This document shows positions 1-8,514 of a DNA stretch of 64,000 nt, piece by piece (the stretch's first letter is position 1; each line of letters starts with the position of its first letter). The notes beneath the pieces were generated by a model. It was not told where the DNA came from and made no database searches. It was given only the letters and a program-made list of their open reading frames with translations. Both the position numbers and the translations under genes were made by a program. Source of the stretch: Lederbergia graminis (GTDB lineage Bacteria; Bacillota; Bacilli; Bacillales; Bacillaceae_C); contig NZ_JBHSMC010000015.1 of assembly GCF_042655485.1 (NCBI RefSeq), positions 44,558 to 108,557 on the forward strand, written 5' to 3'.

Positions 1-195
1 GATTAATATAATAAAAACAAAAATAAGTACATTTATTATCTTTTCCATAAAACCTTACTCCCTTGCGCAAAACATTTTTAATCCTACTAACCATATTTTT
101 TTACAATATTTTAGTTTATCTCTTCTAATCATGTATGTTCATCTTTTCTTTAAATAAAATTTCAAATTCACTTATTTGCAACCATTTGTCGTTAC
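1..195. other. AT-rich intergenic edge
   Basis: This very AT-rich stretch lies downstream of the first minus-strand glycosyltransferase gene. I see no open reading frame with a ribosome binding site and no clear terminator hairpin. The operon may continue to the left of the window. Confidence 0.4.
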
Positions 196-1140
196 TTATT
201 TAGCTTGATATGAAGTTTTATTCTTTTTAATATAAAAATATAATTTATTAAGTACCTTTCTGTTTAGAAAGGTAGATAAATATAATAATATAGCATTCAA
301 GGAATTTGGAAACGGAAAAATTGAATCCTTTAATATGATTCTCCCTTTTTTAATAGTTGATTTATTTTTATCAACAATCCCTGAGATTATTACTTTTCTA
401 GCAATTTTATAATAGAAGTGTCTACTTTCACTTTTCTTCAACTTTTTTATTATGCTAATATATTTATTATAAAAGTCTATGTGTCCTTTGACTACCGATG
501 AAACATTGGAAGATATTCTAGCACCTTCATGTTGATTAAACAAAACTAATGCTTCACTTACAAAATCAAATTCTGTAATATTAGCCAGTCTTATCCATAA
601 ATCCCAATCCTGGCAACTTAAAAGTTCAGTGTCAAAACCACCAACTTTTTTCAAAAGATCTGTTCTAACCATAACAGTCGATGTAGTACCTACACAATTA
701 CCCTTCAACAATTCTATATATATATTCCCTTTTTTTTGGGGTAGTACTTCTCTTTCATCCTTATCCTTTAATATACTTCTAAAGCCAGTATACACGACAC
801 CAGTATTACTATTATTTTCAAACACTTTCAGCTGTCTTTCCAATTTTGTTGGTAACCATTCATCATCTGAATCCAAAAATGCAATGAACTCTCCGCTAGA
901 TGCTTTTATTCCTGTATTTCTAGCCTCTGCTGCACCTTTATTTTCATCATGCCTAATATATTTAATACGGACATCATTTTCCAGTAAATTTTGTGTGTTA
1001 TCATTTGAAAAGTCATCTACAACAATTATTTCAAAGTTTTTATAAGTCTGGTTTGTCAAACTTTCAATTGCCTTCATTATTAGTTTTTCCCTATTAAATG
1101 TAGGAATAATAACACTTATTTTATAATGCAGGTTTCCCAT
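196..1140 (-). CDS. Glycosyltransferase family 2
   Basis: This 314-residue protein is a cytoplasmic GT-A glycosyltransferase that should add one sugar to a lipid-linked polysaccharide repeat unit. The N-terminal nucleotide-binding strand VIIPTFNR (about residues 10-17), the VVDDFSND motif (about 40-47) and the metal-binding FLDSDD motif (about 88-93) are all present, followed by the QDWDLWIRLA block typical of GT2. It begins at an ATG. The C-terminal third is lysine-rich and probably sits at the membrane face. It is the last gene of the exopolysaccharide operon within this window, 40 bases after the GT4 gene. The whole 0.2-3.2 kb stretch has lower GC than the kinase genes, as expected for a variable glycosyltransferase cassette. 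The sugar and linkage cannot be read from the sequence. Confidence 0.9.
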   Translation of the reverse strand: MGNLHYKISVIIPTFNREKLIMKAIESLTNQTYKNFEIIVVDDFSNDNTQNLLENDVRIKYIRHDENKGAAEARNTGIKASSGEFIAFLDSDDEWLPTKLERQLKVFENNSNTGVVYTGFRSILKDKDEREVLPQKKGNIYIELLKGNCVGTTSTVMVRTDLLKKVGGFDTELLSCQDWDLWIRLANITEFDFVSEALVLFNQHEGARISSNVSSVVKGHIDFYNKYISIIKKLKKSESRHFYYKIARKVIISGIVDKNKSTIKKGRIILKDSIFPFPNSLNAILLYLSTFLNRKVLNKLYFYIKKNKTSYQAK

Positions 1141-1180
1141 CTACTCTCCTCTTCCTCTAAGAACTTCTTTTTTTAATATG

Positions 1181-2239
1181 TTAATATTCTTTATTAATCC
1201 TTTTAATCATTTGCTGCATTACAACTGAAGAAGCATAGTTTTTAGCTTCATCTATACAAGTACGCTTCATTGTTATTATGGAATCAGGATTACTATAGAT
1301 ATACATTAATATCTCTTCAAGTCCTTTAGATTTATTTGCTGGATCCAATTTATAAATAAAGCCGGTAACATCATTTTTAATTATCTCTTTATTATACCGC
1401 CAGTCACTTGCAATTACAGGTAATCCCGATGAATATGCATCAATAATAGTTCCAGGAAAACCCTCACCCTCATAATATGTTGGAAACAACAATGCAAAAT
1501 ACTTTTTTAGCACCTCTGTTGATTTATCAAATTCTACAAGGCCCATATATTTTGCGTTATCATTACTTTTTTCAAGAGCTATTTGTAATTCGTTTTCAAA
1601 TTTATTGTCTACTGTCCCATAAATATCTAATACAAATGCTTTTCTTCCTAACTTTTTATTAACTTCATTAACCGCAGAGATAGCATCAATTATTCCTTTT
1701 TCTTTTATTACTCTGGAAAAGGTACATAATTTATACGGCTCCTCATATTTAATAGGTAAATCATTATAAGAAACTAGCTTTATATCTTTGAAATTTGGCA
1801 TGTAAACAACATTATCCAATCCTAGATTTACTAGCTTACTTTGCATTGTTTTTGTTTCTACATAAACTGTATCCATATTCTTAACACTTTTTAATAGTCT
1901 TCTATTATTATTCAAAAATTCGGGCAACCAACCGCCTATTACTGAGTATTGAAGTTTACAATTAAATATTCTACAAAGTATATTAAATAATGGTGCAAAC
2001 ACTTTTATACCTTTATGTGCAGGTAAGATTATTATAGTATCGCATTTGTATGCTAATCTTACACATTCATTTAATATTTTTAGAGGTCTTTTCTTCCACA
2101 AGTATGAATCAATTGTATACACATGTTGATTACCAAAATGAGCTGTCAATTTATCTCTAATAACTTTAGTTTTTACTATTTGACCATTAGCTATATTTTG
2201 ATTGAAGCCAAAATTTCCGCAGATACCAATTCGTTGCAA
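1181..2239 (-). CDS. Glycosyltransferase family 4 (GT-B)
   Basis: This 352-residue retaining glycosyltransferase probably acts on the undecaprenyl-linked repeat unit in the cytoplasm. The C-terminal domain shows FSRVIKEKGI (start of the donor-binding domain, about residue 175) and the EGEGFPGTIIDAYSSGLPVI block near residue 260, with an E-x7-type donor-binding loop. The N-terminal half contains IIILPAHKGIKVF, consistent with the acceptor Rossmann domain. Length is normal for GT4. It lies between two GT2 genes on the same strand with about 50-base gaps, so it should be co-transcribed with them. Donor sugar unknown. Confidence 0.88.
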   Translation of the reverse strand: MQRIGICGNFGFNQNIANGQIVKTKVIRDKLTAHFGNQHVYTIDSYLWKKRPLKILNECVRLAYKCDTIIILPAHKGIKVFAPLFNILCRIFNCKLQYSVIGGWLPEFLNNNRRLLKSVKNMDTVYVETKTMQSKLVNLGLDNVVYMPNFKDIKLVSYNDLPIKYEEPYKLCTFSRVIKEKGIIDAISAVNEVNKKLGRKAFVLDIYGTVDNKFENELQIALEKSNDNAKYMGLVEFDKSTEVLKKYFALLFPTYYEGEGFPGTIIDAYSSGLPVIASDWRYNKEIIKNDVTGFIYKLDPANKSKGLEEILMYIYSNPDSIITMKRTCIDEAKNYASSVVMQQMIKRINKEY

Positions 2240-2289
2240 TTAATTCACCTCTTCTATATAAATTTATATAAAACTAGATAATTAAGATA

Positions 2290-3204
2290 TCAGAACTCAA
2301 CTTTATGTTGATTTATTTTTTTTATATGTTTTACTAATTCTAAAATACAATCAACAGGAGAAGTAATTATTGCCTTTAACAAATGTTCAATAGTTACGTA
2401 GTATTTACCACTTCTTATACCTACGACAAGCATAACAGCATGATGTCTAAACTTAATATATTGCCTTTGTCTAAATGTTAAATACTTAAAGTACTTCTTC
2501 TTTAAATTAAATAATTCAATTTCTTTATTAAGTTTATTTTGTCCAACTGATATTCTTTCACCGGGATGTACATACTGAATAACTTTAGAAACCGGTAGAT
2601 AGCCTATCTTCAAATCTTGTTCTATTGCTTTTAACATTAACATAAATTCTTGACCTACTTGGACATCATCAAATCTACCAATTTTATTAATGGCTTCTTT
2701 TTTAAACATGTAAGTTCCTGTAGGTGTTAAGTGGTGCATTAAATGTTTAATTAAAAGTTCTTGTTTTGAGAAATCTTTTACATATGGATGTTCCCTAAAA
2801 TCTATTAACTTGTTATTAATGTTATAGATACTTACATTTGTGAACGATAAATCCAAATCATTCTTTATCATGAATTCTAGTTGTAAGGATACTTTTTCTG
2901 GCAAGTATATATCATCATCATCTAAAAATGTTATATAATCTCCGCTTGCCCTAGATATACCTTCATTCCTAGCAAGGGCACCACCCATATTTCTTTTATT
3001 TTTTATAAAAATAACACTACGGTTATTTTTAAACTTTTCCATTTTCTGTTCCGTTTCATATCGATATCTTGAATTATTACCATTATCATCAACAACAACT
3101 ATTTCAATATTATTATAATTTTGATTCAAAAGAGAATCTATTGCTCTAATTAAAAAATCACTTCTCTTATATGTGGGAACAATAATACTTACTTTTTTAG
3201 ACAT
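2290..3204 (-). CDS. Glycosyltransferase family 2
   Basis: This is a second GT2 enzyme of about 304 residues. It shows VSIIVPTYKR at the N-terminus, VVVDDNGNN, and the metal-binding FLDDDD motif near residue 95, then a region around VGQEFMLMLKAIEQDL that matches the GT2 acceptor segment. The reading frame is open from a GTG at 3213, but the ATG at 3204 is preceded by a GTGAAGTGAT-type binding site at better spacing, so I use it. It is part of the exopolysaccharide glycosyltransferase cassette, and its substrate is unknown. Confidence 0.88.
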   Translation of the reverse strand: MSKKVSIIVPTYKRSDFLIRAIDSLLNQNYNNIEIVVVDDNGNNSRYRYETEQKMEKFKNNRSVIFIKNKRNMGGALARNEGISRASGDYITFLDDDDIYLPEKVSLQLEFMIKNDLDLSFTNVSIYNINNKLIDFREHPYVKDFSKQELLIKHLMHHLTPTGTYMFKKEAINKIGRFDDVQVGQEFMLMLKAIEQDLKIGYLPVSKVIQYVHPGERISVGQNKLNKEIELFNLKKKYFKYLTFRQRQYIKFRHHAVMLVVGIRSGKYYVTIEHLLKAIITSPVDCILELVKHIKKINQHKVEF

Positions 3205-3374
3205 TACAATCACTTCACTTTTAAAGATTCATATATCTCTTAATTCATTCGCAATAAAATATATCTTTGTAATATTGAACAACTTAATACATAAAAGTTG
3301 ATTTTCAATACTTAAATTATCTATCGACTTTTTTAATTGATGATTGCAAGTATTTTTTATATGATAACCAACTC

Positions 3375-4052
3375 TTAGCGAGCTCCCTCTCCAGTTATTA
3401 CAATGCGAATTGTCTTTAATATTATTTTAAAATCCAATAATAAAGACCTATTCTCTATGTAATATAAATCGTAATATAACTTTTTTTCAGGTGAGATATC
3501 ATAACCACCATTTACTTGGGCCCATCCAGTTATACCAGGTTTAACTGTTAAACGCTGAACAAACCCTGGAATTTCATCATTAAACTGCGCTGTGAATATC
3601 GGACGTTCTGGGCGTGGACCAATAATACTCATGTCTCCCTTTAAAACATTAATTAGCTGTGGAATTTCATCTATTCTCGTTTTGCGAATAAATGCACCAA
3701 TCTTTGTTACTCTAGGATCGTTTTTATCTGCCCATTGAGCCCCTTTTCTTTCAGCGTCAACACCCATTGAACGCAATTTAATTATTTTAAAATACTTACC
3801 ATTACGACCTACTCGCTCCTGTACATAAAATGCTGGACCAGGAGTTTCTAATTTAATTGCAATACAAAAAAACAATAACAAAGGAACAGCTAACATTAAT
3901 CCAGTGATAGCTAATATTATATCCATTGATCGCTTAAGTACAGGATAAAATAATTGTGGGTATGAATACCTTTGTTCTAGTCTTGTATCAAGGGTTACCG
4001 CATATTCTTCATGTAAATTATTATGAGAATTTCTAAGTGACACTAAACTCAC
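3375..4052 (-). CDS. Initiating sugar transferase (undecaprenyl-phosphate sugar phosphotransferase)
   Basis: This 225-residue protein belongs to the bacterial sugar transferase family (PF02397; EpsL/WcaJ-C/PglC-like). These enzymes transfer a sugar-1-phosphate from a UDP-sugar to undecaprenyl phosphate and so start the repeat unit. One membrane segment lies at about residues 45-68 (DIILAITGLMLAVPLLLFF), preceded by KRSMD. The family signatures VQERVGRNGKYFKIIKLRSM, the DEIPQLINVLKGDMSIIGPRP block, and VKPGITGWAQVNG follow. It is the short, single-membrane-segment type with no N-terminal four-helix domain. It sits between galU and the glycosyltransferases, where the first enzyme of the pathway is expected. 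The exact sugar is not determinable. Confidence 0.93.
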   Translation of the reverse strand: MSLVSLRNSHNNLHEEYAVTLDTRLEQRYSYPQLFYPVLKRSMDIILAITGLMLAVPLLLFFCIAIKLETPGPAFYVQERVGRNGKYFKIIKLRSMGVDAERKGAQWADKNDPRVTKIGAFIRKTRIDEIPQLINVLKGDMSIIGPRPERPIFTAQFNDEIPGFVQRLTVKPGITGWAQVNGGYDISPEKKLYYDLYYIENRSLLLDFKIILKTIRIVITGEGAR

Positions 4053-4290
4053 CTCTATAAAATATATAAATTTTATACAACTAGATACTTATTAGGCATA
4101 TTCCTAATGTATAAAAATCCAATAGACAAATCCGCACGTCCATACTCGTCTCAATCTATGTTCAACTTTAACAAATATAATTCATCTATTACCATCGCTT
4201 CATTACATATTGTTTGTTTCGATATAATATCATCTTATTAGATTAGTAAATAAGGATTAAACTAGAATCTCAAAAATCAACTCAAGTCTA

Positions 4291-5187
4291 TTAATTTCTA
4301 AAAATCTCCTTCGTTATTTTTCTATCCAAGATTTTTTTTTCTAGGTACTGCCATAAATCTTCATTAATTTCTTCATTTTCTAAGGCGAAATCAATTGTTG
4401 TTTTTACGAATCCTAACTTTTCGCCTACATCATATCGTTTACCTATAAAATCATACGCAAAGACTTTTTGTTTCTCATTCAACATCTGAATAGCATCAGT
4501 AAGTTGGATTTCCCCACCAGCTCCTATTTCTTGTTTATCTAAGAAACCGAAGATTTCAGGAGTAAAAATATAACGTCCCATTATTGCTAGATTTGATGGT
4601 GCTTTACCTTGTACAGGTTTCTCAACAAAATTTTTCACTTCATAGCTTCTTCCATCCTGAATCGAAGGTTCTACAATACCATATCGATGTGTTTCTTCAT
4701 CAGGAACTTGCTGTACACCCACTACAGAGCTCTGTGTTTTTTCAAAATGTTGAATTAATTGTCTAAGACAAGGAGTTGTTGCTTGCACGATATCGTCTCC
4801 TAATAAAACAGCAAACGGCTCATTACCGATAAATTTACGGGCACACCAAACAGCATGTCCAAGTCCTTTAGGTTCTTTTTGTCTAATATAATGGATTTCA
4901 ACCTTAGAAGAGTGATTAACTTTTTCTAACAATTCAAATTTTTCTTTTTTTATTAAATTATCTTCTAACTCAAAGTTATGATCAAAGTGATCCTCAATAG
5001 CCCGTTTACCCTTACCTGTTACAATAATAATATCCTCAATTCCAGATTCAATTGCTTCTTCAACAATATATTGTATCGTCGGTTTATCTACAATTGGTAA
5101 CATCTCTTTTGGCATAGCTTTTGTAGCTGGTAAGAACCTTGTACCTAATCCCGCAGCAGGAATAATTGCTTTTTTCACTGTTTTCAT
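4291..5187 (-). CDS. galU: UTP--glucose-1-phosphate uridylyltransferase
   Basis: GalU makes UDP-glucose from UTP and glucose-1-phosphate, the precursor for glucose and galactose units of exopolysaccharide and teichoic acid substitution. The signature AAGLGTRFLPATKAMPKEM near the N-terminus, PTIQYIVEEAIESGI, the VLLGDDIV metal site and GEIQLTDAI are all intact. The open frame reaches 5235, but the ATG at 5187 (MKTVKKAIIPAAG) has a perfect GGAGG seven bases upstream, so that start is chosen and the protein has 298 residues, the usual length. It is encoded downstream of the candidate EAR RNA and intrinsic terminator, so its expression may depend on read-through. Confidence 0.96.
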   Translation of the reverse strand: MKTVKKAIIPAAGLGTRFLPATKAMPKEMLPIVDKPTIQYIVEEAIESGIEDIIIVTGKGKRAIEDHFDHNFELEDNLIKKEKFELLEKVNHSSKVEIHYIRQKEPKGLGHAVWCARKFIGNEPFAVLLGDDIVQATTPCLRQLIQHFEKTQSSVVGVQQVPDEETHRYGIVEPSIQDGRSYEVKNFVEKPVQGKAPSNLAIMGRYIFTPEIFGFLDKQEIGAGGEIQLTDAIQMLNEKQKVFAYDFIGKRYDVGEKLGFVKTTIDFALENEEINEDLWQYLEKKILDRKITKEIFRN

Positions 5188-5654
5188 GATAACCTCCAAA
5201 TATTTCCATTCTATATTTATCACTTTTAATGACACTTGGATCTAGCCAATACTATAAATTAATGATGGTTTCTATTCTACCAAATCCTCATGCTTTTATG
5301 GTAAATTCAAAGAATCTAATAAATGTTTGTTTACTAAGATGATAATCAAGCTTCCATATTACTGTTATCGATAAATATAAAAGTCTGATAATTGATTAAC
5401 GAATTAAAATTGAAAATAATCTATGGACATCATAATATCTGTGTCTAATAACATCCATAAAAGAACAGTTTTTGACACCTCAAGATTAGTCCCTTCCATT
5501 CAAATAGATTTTTATTTGATATTATATTCCTACTTTTTCAGTAGGATTAAATCAGCACATAACTTCATATTGCGGAGAAATATCCCCGCTTTCTTGATTT
5601 TTCTAAAGTTCGTTCACTCCTTAAATGACGAAAGTCATATGTCGCTATTGTAAA
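5188..5654. other. Intergenic stretch upstream of galU
   Basis: About 470 AT-rich bases lie between the galU start and the terminator hairpin at 5661. A 76-codon plus-strand frame at 5423 has no ribosome binding site and no recognisable product, so I do not count it as a gene. If the kinase operon is transcribed through, this is the leader of the galU part of the transcript. Confidence 0.4.
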
Positions 5655-5706
5655 AAATAAATGTCTAAGGAAAACGTACTTATGAAAATACGCTTTCATT
5701 AGACAT
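5655..5706 (-). terminator. Intrinsic terminator between phosphatase gene and galU
   Basis: An inverted repeat at 5661-5706 with TGTCTAA at one edge and TTAGACA at the other forms a long, slightly interrupted stem. In the minus-strand direction it is followed by a T-rich run (TTTATTTTTT), the classic form of an intrinsic terminator. It lies directly after the structured RNA candidate, inside what looks like one exopolysaccharide operon. Confidence 0.7.
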
Positions 5707-5734
5707 ATATTTTGATATTTTAAATAACTTGGGC

Positions 5735-5858
5735 ATCTAACCCATCCTCACACCATCCTCTCGACAACAAACGTGTCTAAGGTAGGAATTCCCACCCACA
5801 GGATGGCCGAGTGCCTCCAATTGATAACGGGTAGGAGGCATAGCCAATGTGACATATT
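5735..5858 (-). ncRNA. Candidate EAR/epsC-type structured RNA (processive antitermination element)
   Basis: Between the phosphatase gene and galU lies a compact, GC-richer, highly foldable segment. Visible helices (plus-strand coordinates) are TGCCTCC with GGAGGCA, CCATCCT with AGGATGG enclosing the near-palindrome GGTAGGAATTCCCACC, and a small GGG/CCC hairpin at the left end. In Bacillales the EAR (epsC) RNA sits at this point in eps operons, after the kinase genes and before the sugar genes, and lets polymerase read through later terminators. Here an intrinsic terminator follows at once, which fits. The match is by position and foldability; I cannot check the Rfam consensus. Confidence 0.55.
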
Positions 5859-5883
5859 TATGTTGTAACTTAGAAGTTGTCCA

Positions 5884-6657
5884 TTAAAATAACCCGAATA
5901 TTTTCTTTCTCTTTACTTTCTCTGGAATCTCTCGATAAATATCTTGTCCATCGAGAATTAGTTCTGCATTATCGATAAAGTAGTAGAGTAAATCTGTCCC
6001 ATATTTCTTTTCTACCAAATCAAGTGCCTCTGCCATTTTGAATGTGCGTGATTTTGTATTATGAGCATCAGATGCTAGAAAATGAGTAAGGTTTGCTTCT
6101 ACTAAATCAAAGGTGAATTTCTGAATCTTTTTCCCGAAATAGCCAGTCAAGCTTGCTGCAGTAATTTGCGATGCCGCACCGTTCTTAACAAGTCGGTACA
6201 GCTTATCAGGATTTTCTAGTAATTCTGTGTTCCGCTCCGGATGTACAATGACTGGAGTTAAACCTAGCATTTGAATATCAAAGCATAGTTGATCCGTATA
6301 ACGCGGAACACTAGAAGTTGGTAATTCAAGAAATACATAGCTAGACACATTTCCAAGTGTCATGATTTCATCGTCTTTGAAGCCCTCAACAAATTCTCCG
6401 TAGATTCGTGTTTCTTGTCCAGGGAGAATAGTGACATCGACTTTTTCTGACTGTAAATATTCATTCAGTTCTGCTGTTTTTTGTAATATATCTACCTTGA
6501 AATTATTGTATTTTCCGTTCTGATGATGAGGTGTTGCGACAATGGTGCGAATTCCTTCACTTTCTGCTTGTTTTGCCATTAATAGACTCTCAGTAAAATT
6601 ACTAGAACCGTCGTCAACTCGCGGCAAAATGTGACAATGGATGTCAATCACTTGCAC
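5884..6657 (-). CDS. ywqE: PHP-type tyrosine-protein phosphatase (CpsB/YwqE family)
   Basis: This 257-residue manganese-dependent phosphatase removes phosphate from the tyrosine cluster of the capsule BY-kinase and so sets polymer length or flux. The PHP metal-binding motif DIHCHILPRVDDGS is at residues 5-18, with further metal ligands in TPHHQNG (about 42), PGQETR, VHPERN (about 138) and ASDAHN (about 195). Length matches CpsB/YwqE. It is the third gene of the adaptor-kinase-phosphatase set, about 116 bases after the kinase gene. Confidence 0.95.
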   Translation of the reverse strand: MQVIDIHCHILPRVDDGSSNFTESLLMAKQAESEGIRTIVATPHHQNGKYNNFKVDILQKTAELNEYLQSEKVDVTILPGQETRIYGEFVEGFKDDEIMTLGNVSSYVFLELPTSSVPRYTDQLCFDIQMLGLTPVIVHPERNTELLENPDKLYRLVKNGAASQITAASLTGYFGKKIQKFTFDLVEANLTHFLASDAHNTKSRTFKMAEALDLVEKKYGTDLLYYFIDNAELILDGQDIYREIPEKVKRKKIFGLF

Positions 6658-6773
6658 ATCTCCTCCTTAAACGACATTACTTGCTCGTTATTCAGTAGTT
6701 CAATAGTACTATATACCTATTAGCCTATCAAGGGAAATAGACATGGTTTATTTGACAAATTCCGACAAAAAAC

Positions 6774-7484
6774 CTATTCCGTTCCATAGTAATAATAGTA
6801 ACTACTATTATCCATTTTCTTACGATTCAATACAACACCTAATAGTTTTGCTTTTGCAGCTGTAAGAAGTTCTTTCGTCTTTTGAGCACTTTCAATTTCC
6901 GTTTTACCACTAGAAATAACTAGTACAGTGCCATCACATTGGTTTGCCAACACTTGAGCATCTGTTACAGCTAATACTGGAGGTGTATCAAAAATAATCG
7001 TATCGAAATGTTCCTTTGCTTCTTCTATGAAGCTTGTCATTAACTTTGAGCTTAATAATTCAGCTGGGTTTGGTGGAACAGGACCTGATGTTAATACACT
7101 TAAGCCAGAAACATCACTTTCTTTTGTCGCTTCCGTTAGACTCATTTGACGTGTTAAAACGTTCGTTAATCCAGCAGCATTTGTCATTCCGAATGTATAA
7201 TGAACTGTCGGTTTACGTAAGTCTCCATCTACTAATAAGACTCTTTTCCCTTGTTGTGCAAACACAATCGCAATGTTTGCAGTTGTTGTTGACTTTCCTT
7301 CTCCAGGACCAGATGATGTAACCATTAATGTACGAATTTCCTCATCCACTGCTGAGAATTGGATATTCGTGCGAATCGTTCTGTATTGTTCTGATACAGG
7401 TGATTTCGGATTTAGCTTCGTAATTAATTTCCGTTTTCCTGATTGCGCTACTTGTCTGAAAGGTTTTCTAGCCAATCGTCTCAC
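6774..7484 (-). CDS. ywqD: Capsular BY-kinase (CpsD/CapB/YwqD)
   Basis: This cytoplasmic bacterial tyrosine kinase (236 residues) controls polysaccharide assembly through autophosphorylation. Walker A (SSGPGEGKSTTTANIA, about 58-73), Walker A' (VLLVDGDLRKPT, about 84-95) and Walker B (TIIFDTPPVLA, about 163) are intact, and the C-terminal tail carries the tyrosine cluster SSYYYYYGTE that is phosphorylated. It needs the membrane adaptor encoded just upstream, whose gene overlaps it by 17 bases, so the two are translationally coupled. Confidence 0.96.
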   Translation of the reverse strand: MRRLARKPFRQVAQSGKRKLITKLNPKSPVSEQYRTIRTNIQFSAVDEEIRTLMVTSSGPGEGKSTTTANIAIVFAQQGKRVLLVDGDLRKPTVHYTFGMTNAAGLTNVLTRQMSLTEATKESDVSGLSVLTSGPVPPNPAELLSSKLMTSFIEEAKEHFDTIIFDTPPVLAVTDAQVLANQCDGTVLVISSGKTEIESAQKTKELLTAAKAKLLGVVLNRKKMDNSSYYYYYGTE

Positions 7485-8208
7485 CTCTTAATCTAGCATT
7501 TCTTTCTGAACGTACTGGACGCTCTAATTCTTGATCTTCAATTTGGGCAATTGCACCAAGTACAGGTAGTTCTAATAAACGTTCGACATCTTGTTCATTC
7601 TTGATTGTGTTATCTAAGTATTCTAGTAGGAATGCTAGTCCGACTCCAAGCATAAGACCAACAACGAATCCAATTGCGATGTTTAATACTGGTTGTGGTT
7701 TTACTGGAGATGGATTTTCTCCAACTTCTGCTTTCGCAATAATATTTACATTATCTACATTCATTAAAGTAACAACTTTGGTTTGGAACACTTCGACTAC
7801 TTTATTCGCAAGTGTTGCTGCTTGATTTGGATTTGGATCTTGCACGGATACAGTCACGATTTGTGAATCATTGGCACTTCGAAAAGATATTTTACTTGCT
7901 AATGCACCTGTACTTAAATCCAAATCTAATTCTTTAATAACATCTTCCAGGATGACCGGACTTTTTATTATTTCTTTATATGTGTTAATTAATTGTAAGT
8001 TTGTTTGAATTGTATTTGTGTTATATGCCATTTCATCTGATTGTGATTGGTTGACGAGAATTTGTGTCGAAGACTGATAAATTGGTGTCATCACAAAAAA
8101 GCTGACAGCTCCACTAATGATGACTGCTGCCACTGTTATAAGTATAATTAAACTCATTCTTTTCTTCAGGGTTTGCATGAGTTCTTTTAAGCTGATAGAT
8201 TCTTCCAT
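7468..8208 (-). CDS. ywqC: Wzz-family chain-length/kinase adaptor (CpsC/YwqC)
   Basis: This 246-residue membrane protein activates the BY-kinase and regulates chain length. Two transmembrane helices flank an extracellular Wzz domain: one at about residues 20-40 (LIILITVAAVIISGAVSFF) and one at about 175-195 (IAIGFVVGLMLGVGLAFLLE). A proline-containing segment (NPSPVKPQPVLN) precedes the second helix, as usual in this family. The short cytoplasmic tail would contact the kinase. It is the first gene of the exopolysaccharide operon, preceded by extended -10 promoter elements and divergent from the SGNH hydrolase gene. Confidence 0.94.
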   Translation of the reverse strand: MEESISLKELMQTLKKRMSLIILITVAAVIISGAVSFFVMTPIYQSSTQILVNQSQSDEMAYNTNTIQTNLQLINTYKEIIKSPVILEDVIKELDLDLSTGALASKISFRSANDSQIVTVSVQDPNPNQAATLANKVVEVFQTKVVTLMNVDNVNIIAKAEVGENPSPVKPQPVLNIAIGFVVGLMLGVGLAFLLEYLDNTIKNEQDVERLLELPVLGAIAQIEDQELERPVRSERNARLRGETIG

Positions 8209-8253
8209 AATATCCTCCCTGGATGATTGTCGATTTTTTCAATGTTGTGTATT

Positions 8254-8279
8254 ATTATAGCATGATTATAGCACGCTAA
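8254..8279 (-). promoter_or_regulatory. Two overlapping extended -10 promoters for the exopolysaccharide operon
   Basis: On the minus strand TGCTATAAT occurs twice, with the TATAAT hexamers at 8254-8259 and 8265-8270, each preceded by the TG of an extended -10 element. A TTGACA hexamer lies further upstream (8301-8306), but at 30 bases from the nearer -10 it is too far for a normal promoter. The rest of the 8209-8514 gap holds no gene. Confidence 0.5.
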
Positions 8280-8514
8280 AGGAAATCATTACCATACTTT
8301 TGTCAAATTACGCAATTTAGCATATAATTTCCTTTGTAATCCGAATTGTAATACTGGACTTTTTTACTACGTTTATGTCGAACTAAGTATTATTGTAGCA
8401 TAAGATTTTCGTTTTTAAATAGTAGTTTTAGAGTTTTTAACAGTCAATCTATGTATAGAATGGGAAATACTGCTACTTTTATGTGAAAATAGTATTTTTA
8501 TAGGAGGGTTGAAA

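Noticed and set aside
5423..5653. 76-codon plus-strand frame between galU and the EAR-like RNA
   Set aside because: No ribosome binding site, no recognisable product, and it overlaps the probable leader of the minus-strand operon.
8301..8306. TTGACA as -35 box for the exopolysaccharide operon
   Set aside because: It lies 30 bases from the nearest TATAAT, outside the 16-19 base range for sigma-A.
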